Source: Acanthacorydalis orientalis (lineage: Eukaryota > Arthropoda > Insecta > Megaloptera > Corydalidae). From it: a stretch of DNA of 64,000 bases. The position numbers were made by a program, and so were the translations under genes. The stretch's first letter is position 1, and the number at the start of each line of letters is the position of its first letter. The DNA is taken from positions 15,804,255-15,868,254 of the forward strand of contig CM068317.1 of assembly GCA_034766995.1 (NCBI GenBank), read 5' to 3'. Shown here in pieces: positions 33,575-51,328 of the stretch. Below the pieces are notes generated by a model. The model was not told the DNA's origin. It saw nothing but the letters and a program-made list of their open reading frames with translations, and searched no databases.

Positions 33575-34535
33575 ATAAATTTTCAGCCCAGTACATTGTA
33601 CGAGTTTCGGAAAGGAGTAATCGTTGGCACGGCAACAAAAAATATTCAGGAGGTTTGAAGAAATGGTTTACTAATTTCGTCTTGGTGATTTTAACCTCGA
33701 AGATCAACCTCGCTCTGGACGGACTACTGAGATCAACGGCGATGTTGTGTACGCTTTAGTTGACAATAATTCACGAATTTTGACAGCAGAGGTTGCCAAG
33801 ACACTTTAACAAATCGACTGCATTTCGGCATTTAAAGAAGCTGGGGTTCACGTTCAAGCTCGATGCGTGGGTAACACACACGTCTGAAAAAAAAACACAA
33901 TTTTAATCGCATCTCTTCGGCAGTTTCTTTGCTTGGACGCCTCAACAGAGAGCCTTTTTTGGATCGATTGGTGACTGGCAATGAGAAATGGATTTTGTAC
34001 AATAACGTTCAATGCAGACGAACGAGGAAACAAGCGAATGAATGGGCAGAACCAGTCACTAAAGCTGGCTTGCATCCGATGAAGGTGTTGCTGTGTGTTT
34101 GGTGGGATTGCAAAGGTGTTGTTTATTTTAAGCTATTCTTACGGGACGAAACGATTACTAAGGAGGAAGTACTGTCAACAACTAACCGAATTGAACGCAT
34201 AAATTAAAGAAAAGCGTTCGATTTTATCCAATCGCAAAAGGGGACATCATCCACCACGACAACGCAAAATTACATTCACCAAAACTCACTCTGCAAAAAC
34301 TGAAGTAGTTGAAATGGGAAATCATATCGCATCCACCGTATTCTCTTCTTGCACATTCAGATTATCATTTGTTTCGGTCGATGCAGAACAGTTTAAACGG
34401 TAAAAAAAATTTGACACCGTGGAGGTCGTCAAAAACCACCTCACCGCCTTTTTTGTCAAAAAACCACACAGCTTTTACGAACGAGGAATCCAGCAGCTGC
34501 CTAAGTCTTGGAAAATGATTGTAAAAAACGATGGT
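33575..34535 (+). pseudogene. Decayed mariner transposase
   Basis: Plus-strand blocks: SGGLKKWFTNF near 33645 (N-terminal HTH area), FLDRLVTGNEKWILYNNVQC near 33955 where the first catalytic Asp of TGDEKW is Asn, KAGLHPMKVLLCVWWDCKGV near 34060, IIHHDNAKLH near 34245 with the second Asp, PPYSLLAHSDYHLF near 34335 (PPYSPDLAPSDYHLF, third Asp kept) and SMQNSLNGKKN near 34380. Frameshifts occur between blocks. Belongs to the same broad group as the relics at 3090-3745, 38718 and 44710. Confidence 0.8.
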
Positions 34536-34639
34536 GAATACATGATTGATTAATAACAGCGTTTTATGCAAAAAATAATCGCCTGAGTTTAAATTTCAAA
34601 TCGTATAAGAACTTTTGCACTGATCCAATATATTCTGAA

Positions 34640-34711
34640 AATGTCCACGGGCTGGATGCGGACTTCCAAGGATTGGCCCGCGGACCGGAGGTTGCCCATC
34701 CCTGGTATACG
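34640..34711. mobile_element. hAT terminal fragment
   Basis: The string GGATGCGGACTTCC, then CCCGCGGACCGGAGGTTGCC and CATCCCTG, resembles the CCCGCGGGCC...GGTTGCCCACCCCTG end of hAT elements. No transposase beside it. Confidence 0.45.
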
Positions 34712-34872
34712 AGATATTATTTTTACAGAAAGCCAAAAAACATTCGGGCGTTATAAACAACAAACATACACACGAAAATTCAGTGGACAACTATATTTTA
34801 CTACCTGAGTAAAAATAAATACCTTTATTAAAAATGTGTTTAAAATTTTAGTTTTTATAATTTTACTAGTAT

Positions 34873-35148
34873 ATGTGGGGGCTTCGCCGCCACCTGCGAG
34901 CGTCGCTAGAGGGCGGCGTAAACAGACACTGGTACCACCCGCCATCTTCGCGATAGGAAGCGGGGCGTCGAGAAGGCCAGTTCCGTCTAGCACGCGCCTC
35001 GCTCTCGGCTCGGCCAGATAGGAATCCGCCACACGTGTGGTTTCTAGAGTCTTGTGTGCGTTTTAACAATAAAACATTTTTATATATCAACATTTCGTTT
35101 ACTAAAACCCTGCACTCGCACGATATTCATCCTCGCGCTAATAACAAT
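34873..35148 (+). mobile_element. LTR-like segment (candidate solo LTR)
   Basis: Starts TGTGGGGGCTTCGCC and ends CTAATAACA, with AATAAA at about 35069. It is GC- and CpG-rich (34880-35050), unlike its surroundings, as expected for an LTR regulatory region. Open frames here on both strands are short and without domains. No flanking duplication was seen, so the borders are uncertain. Confidence 0.35.
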
Positions 35149-35182
35149 TAGGGGACTGATCGCCCGGCGATAAGTCTCCAAA

Positions 35183-35409
35183 TATATAGCCCGTCAAAAT
35201 TGACGGGAAAATAGAAAGAAAAAACGGTTTATTAGTTTTTACAACATAATATATTTAAACATAAAAAATGCCTAAGAATGAAACTTAATGAATTGAACTT
35301 GAAACCTGAAACTGACAAAGCGAACATTTCTCGTTACCATAGTTAAACATTCTCGTCACCGAAGACTGTTCTGCGGACAAAGTGACGAGAAATGTGAGTT
35401 TTTATATAT

Positions 35410-35420
<11 letters not shown>
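35183..35420 (+). repeat. Dispersed repeat, copy 2
   Basis: Inverted relative to 23396-23590. It begins with the palindrome CCCGTCAAAATTGACGGG and contains GACAAAGTGACGA near its end; it runs into a TA microsatellite. Confidence 0.6.

Positions 35421-35455
<35 letters not shown>
35406..35455. repeat. (TA)n microsatellite
   Basis: About 48 bp. Confidence 0.9.
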
Positions 35456-35457
<2 letters not shown>

Positions 35458-35459
35458 AT

Positions 35460-36440
35460 ATCGAATATAACAAAAAATAACATGTATCTACGAACATCAA
35501 TTTTTCGTTTACTTAAAATTTATATCAAAATATAAGTTTAAGAATGTCCTTTTTTTTAAAAAAAATATAATGTATTAAAGATAAACATTTTGAAAATATT
35601 TATTAATATACTGTTCTAATTAGTAAAGCAGAAGAAATATCTCTATGTATATCACATAACAATATGATATGTAAGTTTATGCATATAAACAATTATTCTG
35701 CGAATATGTACGAATATTACTAGTTTTTAATCTTGAACCAGTTTATCTTCTACCGTTTATTTTCTACAAATTAACTTTTATTGTTAAAATATATAAATAA
35801 ATAAACTCAAAATATTAATTATAAAAACCAACTTTGTTTTTTATATTGATTTAAATGTTATTAAACTGTTAAAAAAAATATATTCTTTAAACATTCTTGC
35901 GTCAGTGATGGATGTCAAGTCGTCGACGATATATACGACACATAAATCCTATGATTAAGTGCACGCTCATAGATGAAGTGTACGCCCATGGAAAAACATT
36001 ACTTTCTGTAAGTCACTGACCCGACAAAAGGGCATTATTTATTTGGTTGGTTTGTCTCAGAGAGTCTTTTGTCTATGGTATATGTCTTCTTTATCTATGA
36101 TCTGTGTTGTGTTTACAATTTAAAAAGAAAACTGTATATCTCGATGTATTGAAGCCCCTACGTATAAGACGCAGTTCAGTTAAAATATTTTTTTTTCAAT
36201 TTCTTCGTATGCTAGTGATATTAATACGTATGATAATAATAAAATAATTTTAGTAGATAGATTTCTAAATGAGAAATTTCCAACGTATATATTCTAATAA
36301 AGATAAATAAAGTAATAAAGTGTTTACTTCTTAATTTACCTGGTACTTACAAAGACCTTCTCCCCTATTGTAATTTTTGAACTCATAATTTTTATCCCTG
36401 CGATATAAACGCACTCGAAAATTGCAACCAATTTTTTGAT
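35460..36440. other. AT-rich sequence without recognised genes
   Basis: No gene or element recognised in about 1 kb. Confidence 0.35.
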
Positions 36441-36450
36441 ATTCAAATGA

Positions 36451-36512
36451 GTCTGGTACGCATATACGGTATATACGGCATATACGGTCTGGTACGCATA
36501 TACGTTGATATA
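36451..36512. repeat. Minisatellite-like TATACGG repeats
   Basis: GTCTGGTACGCATATACG occurs twice, separated by two TATACGG units, just before a TA tract. Confidence 0.7.
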
Positions 36513-36531
36513 CGGTATGTATATGCATTCC

Positions 36532-36533
<2 letters not shown>

Positions 36534-36627
<94 letters not shown>

Positions 36628-36689
36628 GTGCACTCAAATAATTTGTTTATTTGACTTCAATTAAAACTAATATCGTTCTCTCTCTCTCT

Positions 36690-36750
<61 letters not shown>
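36534..36750. repeat. Two (TA)n tracts with a short spacer
   Basis: 36534-36621 and about 36695-36750 are TA repeats, the second preceded by a (TC)n run. The spacer shows no feature. Confidence 0.9.
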
Positions 36751-36754
<4 letters not shown>

Positions 36755-36843
36755 CAAAAGTATCTACAAAAAATATAAAACAACACGTTGCAAAAAATAA
36801 TTTATTTACGAGAATGTTTATATAGATATACTAATTGTATATA

Positions 36844-37741
36844 CGAGGTCAGACAATTAAGTAATGCGACCGATTTTTTTTCTCGGCCTGTGGTAACACT
36901 GCGAACCTGTAACTCCGCCACCGTAATAGCAGATCCCTATTCTCTCGATTGAGACCTTGACCACCCTCGTACGATCATTTCTTCGCCAGCTGTTTAGTGT
37001 TTTGTAACAACGCGCGAGTAGTGCATGTCACGAAAATGGAACAGAGAAATTTAGAGCAACGGTGCGCGATAAAATTTTGTGCAAAACTCGGCGAAACCGC
37101 GACATAAACTTATGAAAAAGTGCTTAAAGTGTATGGTAGTGATGCCCTGAGTCGTAGTCAGGTGCTTCGGTGGCATGCCGATTTTAAAAAAGGCCGTGAG
37201 AGCGTCAAAGACGAGGCGCGGAGCGGAAGGCCAATTTGCTTCTTCGACAGCAAAGGGGTGGTTCACAAAGAGTTCGTACCACCTTGACAAACCGTAAATC
37301 AAGTATTCTACCGCAATGTGCTCGAAAAATTACGAAAAAGGGTTCTCAGAGTGCGTCCAGAGATCGCGAAGACTTGGGTTCTGCATCACGACAATGCTCC
37401 CTGTCATAGTGCGTTCAGTGTCTCTCAGTTTTTGGCGTCTAAAGGCATCGCAACGTTACCACAACCGCCCTATTCACCGGACATGTCACCCTGCGACTTT
37501 TTCCTATTCCCCCATATGAAAAAATTCGTCAAAGGTCGACATTTTGACTCCGTTGAAGATATCCAAGAAGAGAAGTCCCACAAGAAGTGTTCCAGAATTG
37601 TTACGAAAACTGGAAAACTCGCTGGAATAAGTGTATAGATGCGGGAGGAGACTACTTTGAAGGGGATCGCAGCGATGTACCTTAATTTTTAAATATACTC
37701 GATTTCTGAATTTTGTCGCATTACTTAATTGTCTGACCTCG
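36844..37741 (+). mobile_element. Internally deleted mariner (898 bp) with perfect TIRs
   Basis: The ends carry a perfect 27-bp inverted repeat starting CGAGGTCAGACAATTAAGTA, flanked by TA (36842-36843 and 37742-37743). About 400 bp of a normal 1.3-kb mariner is missing from the middle. Perfect ends with an internal deletion mark a non-autonomous derivative that may have been moved by a full-length relative. Confidence 0.92.
37036..37638 (+). pseudogene. Mariner transposase, internally deleted
   Basis: Starts MEQRNLEQRCAIKFCAK at 37036. The N-terminal HTH region ([20 protein letters not shown]) and the linker EARSGRP (to about 37230) are present. The next recognised residues are [12 protein letters not shown], which normally lie well after the first catalytic Asp, so the first Asp block is deleted. 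The remainder holds HHDNAPCHSAF with the second Asp near 37390 and PPYSPDMSPCDFFLFP near 37470 with the third. A stop is present at about 37107 and frames shift near the C-terminus. Confidence 0.85.
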
Positions 37742-37771
37742 TAAATCCATGATGTCGACTTATTTATTTGG

Positions 37772-38266
37772 TTCAGGTGTTCCAAACCGGGTCATGCGCC
37801 TCATCACCGATGCGCATTTCCTGGTGAGGAACACCACTCTTCACCGGGACCTCCGCCTCCCTACTATCGACGAGTTTGTCCGCCGACAGGCTAGCCGGTT
37901 GTACGGGCGGGCGAGGTCCAGCGACAACGCCCTAGTCCGAGGACTGGGAACCAACGACCTCGTCGCCGAGTACTGCAGATATCAGCGGCCTAGCCTGCTG
38001 ATGGAGCAGCGCGAGGTGGACGACGGTCCGTGACCTGGCGTCAGCCCTCCCCCCGATGGCCAGTAAGAGGTCGGCCTTCACTGGTCGACCTGGAGCTCCG
38101 CTGGCCCTACAGCTAGAGACGACCCCCTGGAGGGGGTAGAAATGCTCCTCTAACACGAGAGTCCCCATAACCAGCGACACTCCATGAATTACGCGAAACG
38201 CGAGCCATGAGCGTACAGGCTTGGTGCTCAATAAGCATGGGCCCCTCAGGCCCTCGCTACACTCGA
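37772..38266 (+). mobile_element. 5'-truncated LINE (non-LTR retrotransposon) with target duplication
   Basis: Flanked by a 16-bp direct repeat CGACTTATTTATTTGG (37756-37771 and 38267-38282), the expected trace of target-primed insertion. Inside, FVRRQASRLYGRARSSDNAL and LGTNDLVAEYCRYQRPSLL encode the C-terminal end of an RT polyprotein; the same C-terminus is in the LINE at 58297-59661. The element is GC-rich compared with its surroundings. Only the 3' end is present, and no poly(A) tail is evident. Confidence 0.82.
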
Positions 38267-38282
38267 CGACTTATTTATTTGG

Positions 38283-38700
38283 GACGAGGCTTTTATGATA
38301 CCCACATATACTTACTGTTTAATTCGGTTACATGAACATGCTTATAATAGACAAGTGGGCGAGCGCAGTGAGCCCGGGTGTTGGTGAGTGAAAATGAATT
38401 CGGTGCCTTTAAATTGAATCAATCATAACTGTTTTAAATTAAAATATTTTCTCAGCGTTTTAGAATTTCTAAATGGCAATGTTAACATTTAAACACACTA
38501 TTTATCTTGGCCCAGCAATTGGCAAAATTTTTGGCCTCGTTATCAAATACCGATTCATAAATCATGGGTTTGCCTGATACCTACATTCACCATGTGCCTA
38601 GCTACCACTTTTGCACACTTCAAGTTCGTCGATAGCATAATCTCACAAAATAGTAGGGAACACAATGGTCTCTGAAAACAACATATTAAGTATTACATAC
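38283..38700. other. Sequence without recognised genes
   Basis: Nothing supported. Confidence 0.35.
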
Positions 38701-38717
38701 TTTTTGCATTTCAGTTG

Positions 38718-38985
38718 AAAAAAATGCTGCCGAAGCAACGGGAATGATTTGTTCAGCTTTGAGGGAAGATGTTTTGACGCATACAAAATGCAAAAAATGC
38801 TAAAATAGTGGAAAAGATTCAAAAATGCATTACGATTTCATCGACTCCAAGTCATTATCTCTTTTTTGGATAAGGGATCCGTCACTTACCTGACGGATGG
38901 AGGAAAGTTATACAAAATAATGGGAAATATTTTAATGATTGAAATGTATTTCATTTTTTTGTAAACATTTTTTCTATAAAAAAGA
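38718..38985 (+). pseudogene. Collapsed mariner relic (N- and C-terminal pieces joined)
   Basis: Reads KNAAEATGMICSALREDVLT (mariner N-terminus, NAAEATRNIC.AFGEG), then a short trace of the SPDLAPSHYLFF region, then LPDGWRKVIQNNGKYFND (the mariner C-terminus, LPxRWQKVIxxNGxYF). The central transposase is missing. Terminal repeats not located. Confidence 0.55.
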
Positions 38986-39002
38986 TACCAAATTAATTTG
39001 TA

Positions 39003-39006
<4 letters not shown>

Positions 39007-39064
<58 letters not shown>

Positions 39065-39273
39065 TATGTTTATATAATCATTATCGTAGATACATCGCAA
39101 GTGTTGTTTTGTGTATATATGTTAGTATGTTTATATAAACATTCTTGCAGATAGATTATTTTTGGCGATGTAGTGTTTTATAACGTTTTTTTTGTGGATA
39201 ATTTTGATTTTAAAAATAAATGTGTGTGTGTGTTTGTATGATTATTTGTATAGATAGATAACTATACTTAGTT

Positions 39274-39330
<57 letters not shown>
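39007..39330. repeat. Two (TA)n tracts with duplicated flank
   Basis: TA repeats at 39007-39060 and about 39277-39330. Between them TTAGTATGTTTATATAA occurs twice (about 39061 and 39122) and a (TG)n run follows. Confidence 0.85.
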
Positions 39331-39332
<2 letters not shown>

Positions 39333-40824
39333 TACTTATTCGTTAATAAAGTAAAAAATAATTATAGTAATTAAAAAGTTTACATTTATGCAATCTTTAA
39401 GAAAATGCTCAACAATCATGAAAAAGCTGTGTGTACTATAAATCGTCTGAAGAATTGATTAACAGACAGACATATTTACCATTATATATGTAAAATAAAT
39501 GCAAAAAAGATTTTTTTGTTTTCAAAGATGTCTATTTTAAAACTATAGTATTTATGCGGCAAAATTCGAAACCATAATATTCATAAATGCTATAATTGGT
39601 TCTGTACATAATATACCTAATATTTGAGAGTCGACTTTAACTACCATAGATAGATTAAGAACAGTTTAAGATGTGTAGCTTTGTTATCTGTATACACTAT
39701 TGAATTTAGTTCCGTTGTGTATAGTGTGGATGCTTGTGAATAAAGCGGGAACTCTGGGCCCTTCCATTTTGTTTTTTTTTTGTAGGTAAACAGTATTGTG
39801 TATATTATTAATTAAAATAAAAATATTTATTCTTAATATTTTTGTTTTATGTACGTTAGAGAATATACTAAAATAGAATTACTATTTTGTATTAATTTAC
39901 TTTGATTAAGAAGTCAACATTCAGTACAGGTTAGTATTTATCACATGGTTGTTATTTAGCGTCTGTTTTTATATTTACTTGATGTTAAAATTTTAAATAA
40001 TACTTGATTATAGAAAAAAATAATTGTTCAAATTAATTTTTGTTTAAATTATCTATGTACAAATCATCATGTTATAATTTTATATTCGATTTGTACATAT
40101 ATGCATATGTATTTAAATATGTCCTATCCAAATATACTTTAATTAAGAAGTGTTAGTGTAACAAATATAATTTATCGTAAAAAATGTTACTTATTAACAG
40201 TAGCATTTATTATTAATAGTTACTTTAAAAGTCATTGATATATTTTATATATTGAACTTAGAGTGGTTAATTTTGTATTATAAGTAATTTTGATTAAATG
40301 TAAGAAAAATTAAGATTATTAATGGTTATAGTGGAAAAATATAAATCTGTAAGGTACCATGGAATGGAAATTTTTAAAAATCTCAATGAAATTTATTTTT
40401 ATTATAGATTTAATATAAAATATATAATTTCTATTAAAATCTAGAGATGTATGATATTAAATCTTATGAAAATTTTGCAAATGAAAAGCAAAATCTTATT
40501 TTAATTGTTATATTAATGTAACAGAAGTTAAGTTTTAGAAATAATTAATTTCACCGTACTATGACAATCATTATTTATTAAGTATTTTTATTTTATATTG
40601 TATGTTTTTATAGTTTTGAATTTTTGTTTAAAAATTGTTTTAATTCTTATAACATTTATTTTACTCTTCCAAACTCTTATATCGTTTATACTTTAGTAAT
40701 TTAAGTTTTGTTAGCATAAGAATATAGTTAATCATTTAACTCTGTAAATGCTTTTATATAACCTCAGTTTGTTCTAGTTAGAGTTTATTCTTTCATACAT
40801 CGCCATGTTGAGTTTTCTATATTA
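39331..40824. other. AT-rich intergenic sequence
   Basis: About 1.5 kb without recognised gene or element. Confidence 0.4.
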
Positions 40825-41254
40825 GGTCTGTTTGATGTACTTTGAACTTCTTTGAGTTTTATAACTTTACTCTGTACTCTATCCAACAACTTAGAGTAAG
40901 TTTACAGTAAATCATATGATTATTTTCGACACTTGTATTTGTATACTTATGTTCAACTTGATAAATTTGAGCAGATTCTTCAATTAATGTTGGACAATTA
41001 TCAGTAAATTTAATTTCATACATTTTTTATCACACAATAAATCGTATTTAAAATTGAGGTTAGTTCTAAAATATGTTTGACAGTTAAAACGTTACTCTAA
41101 CAAAAAGCAGGAGTGAGTTCAGAGTAAAAAATCTCCTGTTCCCTAACACTCAAAACTTTCGACAAAATTTACGAATAAGTTTAAAGTACATATCGAACAG
41201 AAAAGTGTAAAATTTCTTACTCTGTGTAAGTTCAGAGTACATATCGAACAGATC
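40825..41254. mobile_element. MITE-like element with subterminal repeats (430 bp)
   Basis: Ends GGTCTGTTTGATGTACTTTG and inverted GTACATATCGAACAGATC, about 80% alike over 23 bp. Just inside the right end the motif AGTACATATCGAACAG is repeated (about 41187 and 41234). TA or TTA lies outside each end; the exact target duplication is unclear. Could be PIF/Harbinger-like by target shape, but that is weak. Confidence 0.6.
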
Positions 41255-41558
41255 TATTATAATAATGTTGTATGGATAAGAATATGCACCCACTTAATAC
41301 ATAGATTTAAACTCAATCTTTTATTATATTTTCTATTCATATTCATTTAATACACCAATGCAGATGTTGTTACTTATATATAACCTTACGATTTTTAATA
41401 TTGTATCTACATATATTTAATTTTTCAAAAGTAAAAAATCTCAAAGAAATAATAGGCAATAAACAATATAAATACATACACATGTATACTCATACACTAT
41501 AAAGCTCTGTAATTTTTTCATTCAAACTAAAAACAAAGATACAGAATGCAATTAAACA

Positions 41559-42165
41559 AAAAAAGTCCGTGTTTTGACTGCAAAATAATAACACCAATAA
41601 AAAAAATCTACTAAATATAGTTCAATATTTTGTTTTGTAGTCTTTATTTTTAAGTATTGCGGCACAAAGTTGCAGCATGGAGTCAAGTAATGTTTGGCAT
41701 TGTTGAAGTGGAATAGCTTTGCCATGTAGACTGCACAGCGTGCCATAACTGCATTGTATTTTTACGCTTTGCTTGAAATACTACTTTTTTAACACCAACC
41801 CAAAGATTTTTGATAGGGTTCAGATCTGGAGACTGAGCTAGCCATTCCATAATCTGAACCTTACTTGAAAAAATTTCTTAGACAATTTGCTAGTATGTTT
41901 TGGGTCATTATCTTGCTGTGAAACACATTTGAGTGGCATAAGCCATTCGGCATAAGTCAACATTACTTTTTGCATTGTCATCATAAATTTTAACATTTAT
42001 AATGGGTTTAATCCAAAAAATTTGACCTATACCATTATAGGAAAAAACATACTCATGCATTAATTTTCACACTGCTATGTTTAATCATCTCAAATGTATA
42101 CTTTGGTCTGAACTCTTCATTCTTTGATGCATATCAAATTTTTTTAGTTATTTTTAAAATATTTT
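41559..42165 (-). pseudogene. Decayed Tc1-like transposase, C-terminal half
   Basis: Minus-strand traces: the SGVGFI-like region is lost; HSKIMTQNILANCL near 41890 corresponds to the QxDNDPKHxA block; MASSVSRSEPYQKSLGWC near 41825 corresponds to WPxQSPDLNPIENLWG; and MLQLCAAILKNKDYKTKY near 41640 is the C-terminus. Frame changes throughout and catalytic residues lost. Confidence 0.6.
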
Positions 42166-42801
42166 TACATAATATGACTTCATAATTTTGTTGACTAATG
42201 AGGTGATTGAAAGAAAATGTTAACACTTATGGAACTAGCATTTTTAATGGAACAAAATGGATAATAAACCGTAACATTATAATAAATCCATCATCATAAT
42301 CTCTACTTGTTTACTACTATTGTTAATGCATGTCTAGAATCTATTCAAGGTAGTTTTGAAAGGCCAGAAGCAAATATCTTGTATTCATTTTCTGTCAGAA
42401 ATTTTGTACATCATGTTACTTGATAGTGTAAACACATTCTCTTATCATACTGCAGACAGAAATCTAAGATATTCTATTCACAGTAATGATCATTTTAGAA
42501 GCTCTTTATCATTAATCCGTCTATGTCCACATTTTCTGTTAACACAAATAAATATATTCAAAACAAAATTGGATAGAACTCATAGAATTAGTTCATACTA
42601 AATTTAACTCTGGTAAATAGAGATCATAGTATCAAGTTGTTTTTTAGGTACTTCTCCATCATATATAAGAAGTGGTTACTGTTGCTTATAGTGTTTTCAA
42701 AAAGTAAGGCACTGCTTTTGTTGCAGTCACTACTCTAGATATTAACCTTAGAACTCAGTTGTTTATTTTTATATATGCCATGAGGGTTGTCATTCTAAAA
42801 G

Positions 42802-42807
<6 letters not shown>
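42166..42807. other. AT-rich sequence without recognised genes
   Basis: Nothing supported; possibly more of the Tc1 relic. Confidence 0.3.

Positions 42808-42856
<49 letters not shown>
42808..42856. repeat. (TA)n microsatellite
   Basis: About 48 bp. Confidence 0.9.
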
Positions 42857-42857
<1 letters not shown>

Positions 42858-43460
42858 ATTTATGTAAAAGGTTGCCTTGTTATTGTATGTTATTATGTTG
42901 TAAATAAGTTCCAGATTCTCAATACACAAGAAAATGTTACAAATATCATGTGTAAATTTGTTTCCAGGAGATAAAACATGAATAATATGCAAATTTAGCA
43001 TCCATCATATTTTAGTTCAAAATCTGTAGGTTCTTGTTCAAAATTTTTCACATTTTATCTAGTTAATACCATATTCTGTTCTGATCTAGTTGACTTTTTT
43101 AGTTAATATAACAAAACATCTTGTATAACAGTTGTTTTGGAGGAAGGAATTGGTCATTTTGTAGTTGAGCATTGTTCCTCTTGTAATTGTCAACAGCTAA
43201 GCAAATTCTAACGAATCAATTATTAATATATAAATGATAAATATAAATTAAGTTGGTATTCAGTTGAATTATTCTTGATCTTTGAAGTAAATGTATGTTG
43301 TAGCAAGGACCTGTATGCATACGTCTTTTGTTCCAATTTTATTATTTCATTTTATATACATTATTTCATTAGTATTAACGTTTTTCTAAATTTGTCTGCA
43401 TTTCCCCATTTTTTTGTTCAGATTTTAAAATAAGTGATTGCATTTAGATAGAATTTAAAT
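42857..43460 (+). promoter_or_regulatory. 5' flank of the Piwi gene; probable 5'UTR splice acceptor
   Basis: A T-rich tract followed by TTGTTCAG ends at 43421, a plausible acceptor 39 bases before the start codon, suggesting a separate upstream 5'UTR exon that I cannot locate. No TATA box can be singled out in this AT-rich DNA. Confidence 0.4.
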
Positions 43461-49870
<6,410 letters not shown>

Positions 49871-50124
49871 AAAATATTCATAGACAAAAGATTGTGGTTT
49901 AACAGATGTTTGTTAAAAGTGATTTATAATTTTTTTTTTATTATGAATATTTTACAATTTAGACATAAAGATTTTTATGTTTTATACAAAATCTATTGTT
50001 AATCAAACACAAATCATAATGTTTAATGTTAATTTAAGAATTGAATGTATTGATTAGAAGAAAAAAAAGCATTTCTCCCCAGATTCTTGTTCATTTTATT
50101 AGATTAAAAACAAATGTTTTTTCT
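49871..50124 (+). other. Piwi 3' untranslated / downstream region
   Basis: AT-rich sequence after the Piwi stop; no polyadenylation signal can be chosen confidently. Confidence 0.4.
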
Positions 50125-50200
50125 GAGTCAATGTAAAAATATTTTGTTAATTTACATACAGATTTAGGATTGTAAAATGAACAAATGATACTTTGAAAAG
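50125..50200 (+). repeat. Direct repeat, copy 1
   Basis: About 75 bp starting GAGTCAATGTAAAAATATTT; recurs at 50735-50808 with small indels, exactly 610 bp apart at the start. Confidence 0.8.
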
Positions 50201-50206
50201 TACCTG

Positions 50207-50245
50207 TTCCAAGAAAATCTTCATTGAATGAAGATTTTCTTGGAA
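50207..50245. repeat. Perfect 39-bp palindrome
   Basis: Arms of 19 bp (TTCCAAGAAAATCTTCATT and its exact complement) around a single central base. It lies about 340 bp after the Piwi stop codon and would form a strong RNA hairpin if transcribed. Confidence 0.9.
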
Positions 50246-50734
50246 AACAGTTGAGTGTTTCACTTTTCTTTTATATTGCAAATGAGATTAATTTTTCATT
50301 GAGCAGAACTTATGGTTTTACTTAAATTGTTAAATCTTAACTGCAAAACTACCATTGTTAGGATCAACTATGTAAAATACTATAGTATATACCACATGTT
50401 ACGATATTTTTAATTGTAACTCAAGATTATGGTTAATTGTATAAGGATAGTACACTTTATTTATCTGTAATTACTGCTATCATTAACTAATAATTACACC
50501 CACTTATGAAAAAATTTTAAATTCATTGACAGAAATATGTGTAAAAAAATCTGTTTTACACTCATTTACTGATTTTTATATAACACTTGCTAAACTTATA
50601 GAGATATTAATATTTCAGAATTGAAAAATAGTGAATAATTTATTAACAAGCAGCTCATTAACTCAACCAATATGTTACATGTGATATGCAGTCAATATAA
50701 AAGGTAACACAATTATTTATATCATAAATCGTTG

Positions 50735-50808
50735 GAGTCAATGTAAAAATATTTTGTTAATTTACATAGATTTAGAGTTGTAAAATGTACAAAGGATATT
50801 TGAAATAT
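50735..50808 (+). repeat. Direct repeat, copy 2
   Basis: Partner of 50125-50200. Confidence 0.8.
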
Positions 50809-50919
50809 GTTTGTTCTCTGTACATAAATGTGTTATATGATTTTTTTGAAGGGAGATGTGCTTTTTAAGTAAGTTTAATAATCTTAATTATTTACAGTGA
50901 AAGTTGTAAATATTTATAC

Positions 50920-50920
<1 letters not shown>

Positions 50921-51010
<90 letters not shown>

Positions 51011-51086
51011 GTATATACATATGTAAGTATATATATATATGTATGTGTATATATATGTATGTGTATAAATATATATATATATATAC
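50921..51086. repeat. Compound TA/TATG microsatellite
   Basis: TA repeat for about 50 bp, then TATG, TGTG and TA variants. Confidence 0.9.
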
Positions 51087-51328
51087 TATTTAAACCACAA
51101 TCATCCTCAATTCAATTTTTTGTACAAAAACCCCATATCAACATTCTTCTTTGATTTATGTATTTTTAAGTTGGGGAGTGTACATACCCCACTATAAATC
51201 ATGTGTAATCAAATTTATTTTTACATACGTAAATAATTGTTATTATTACTTTTTTTTTATTAAATCAGAAGTATAAATGTTTTTTTTCTATATTTTTAAA
51301 AATTAAAATATAAAAAGTTGTTCTTTAA

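Noticed and set aside
34751..35093. Overlapping open frames in the CpG-rich segment
   Set aside because: Stop-poor because of GC content; three frames on two strands are open at once and none has a domain.
50897..51154. Open frame with a Tyr/Ile/Cys repeat
   Set aside because: Translation of the compound TA/TATG microsatellite.
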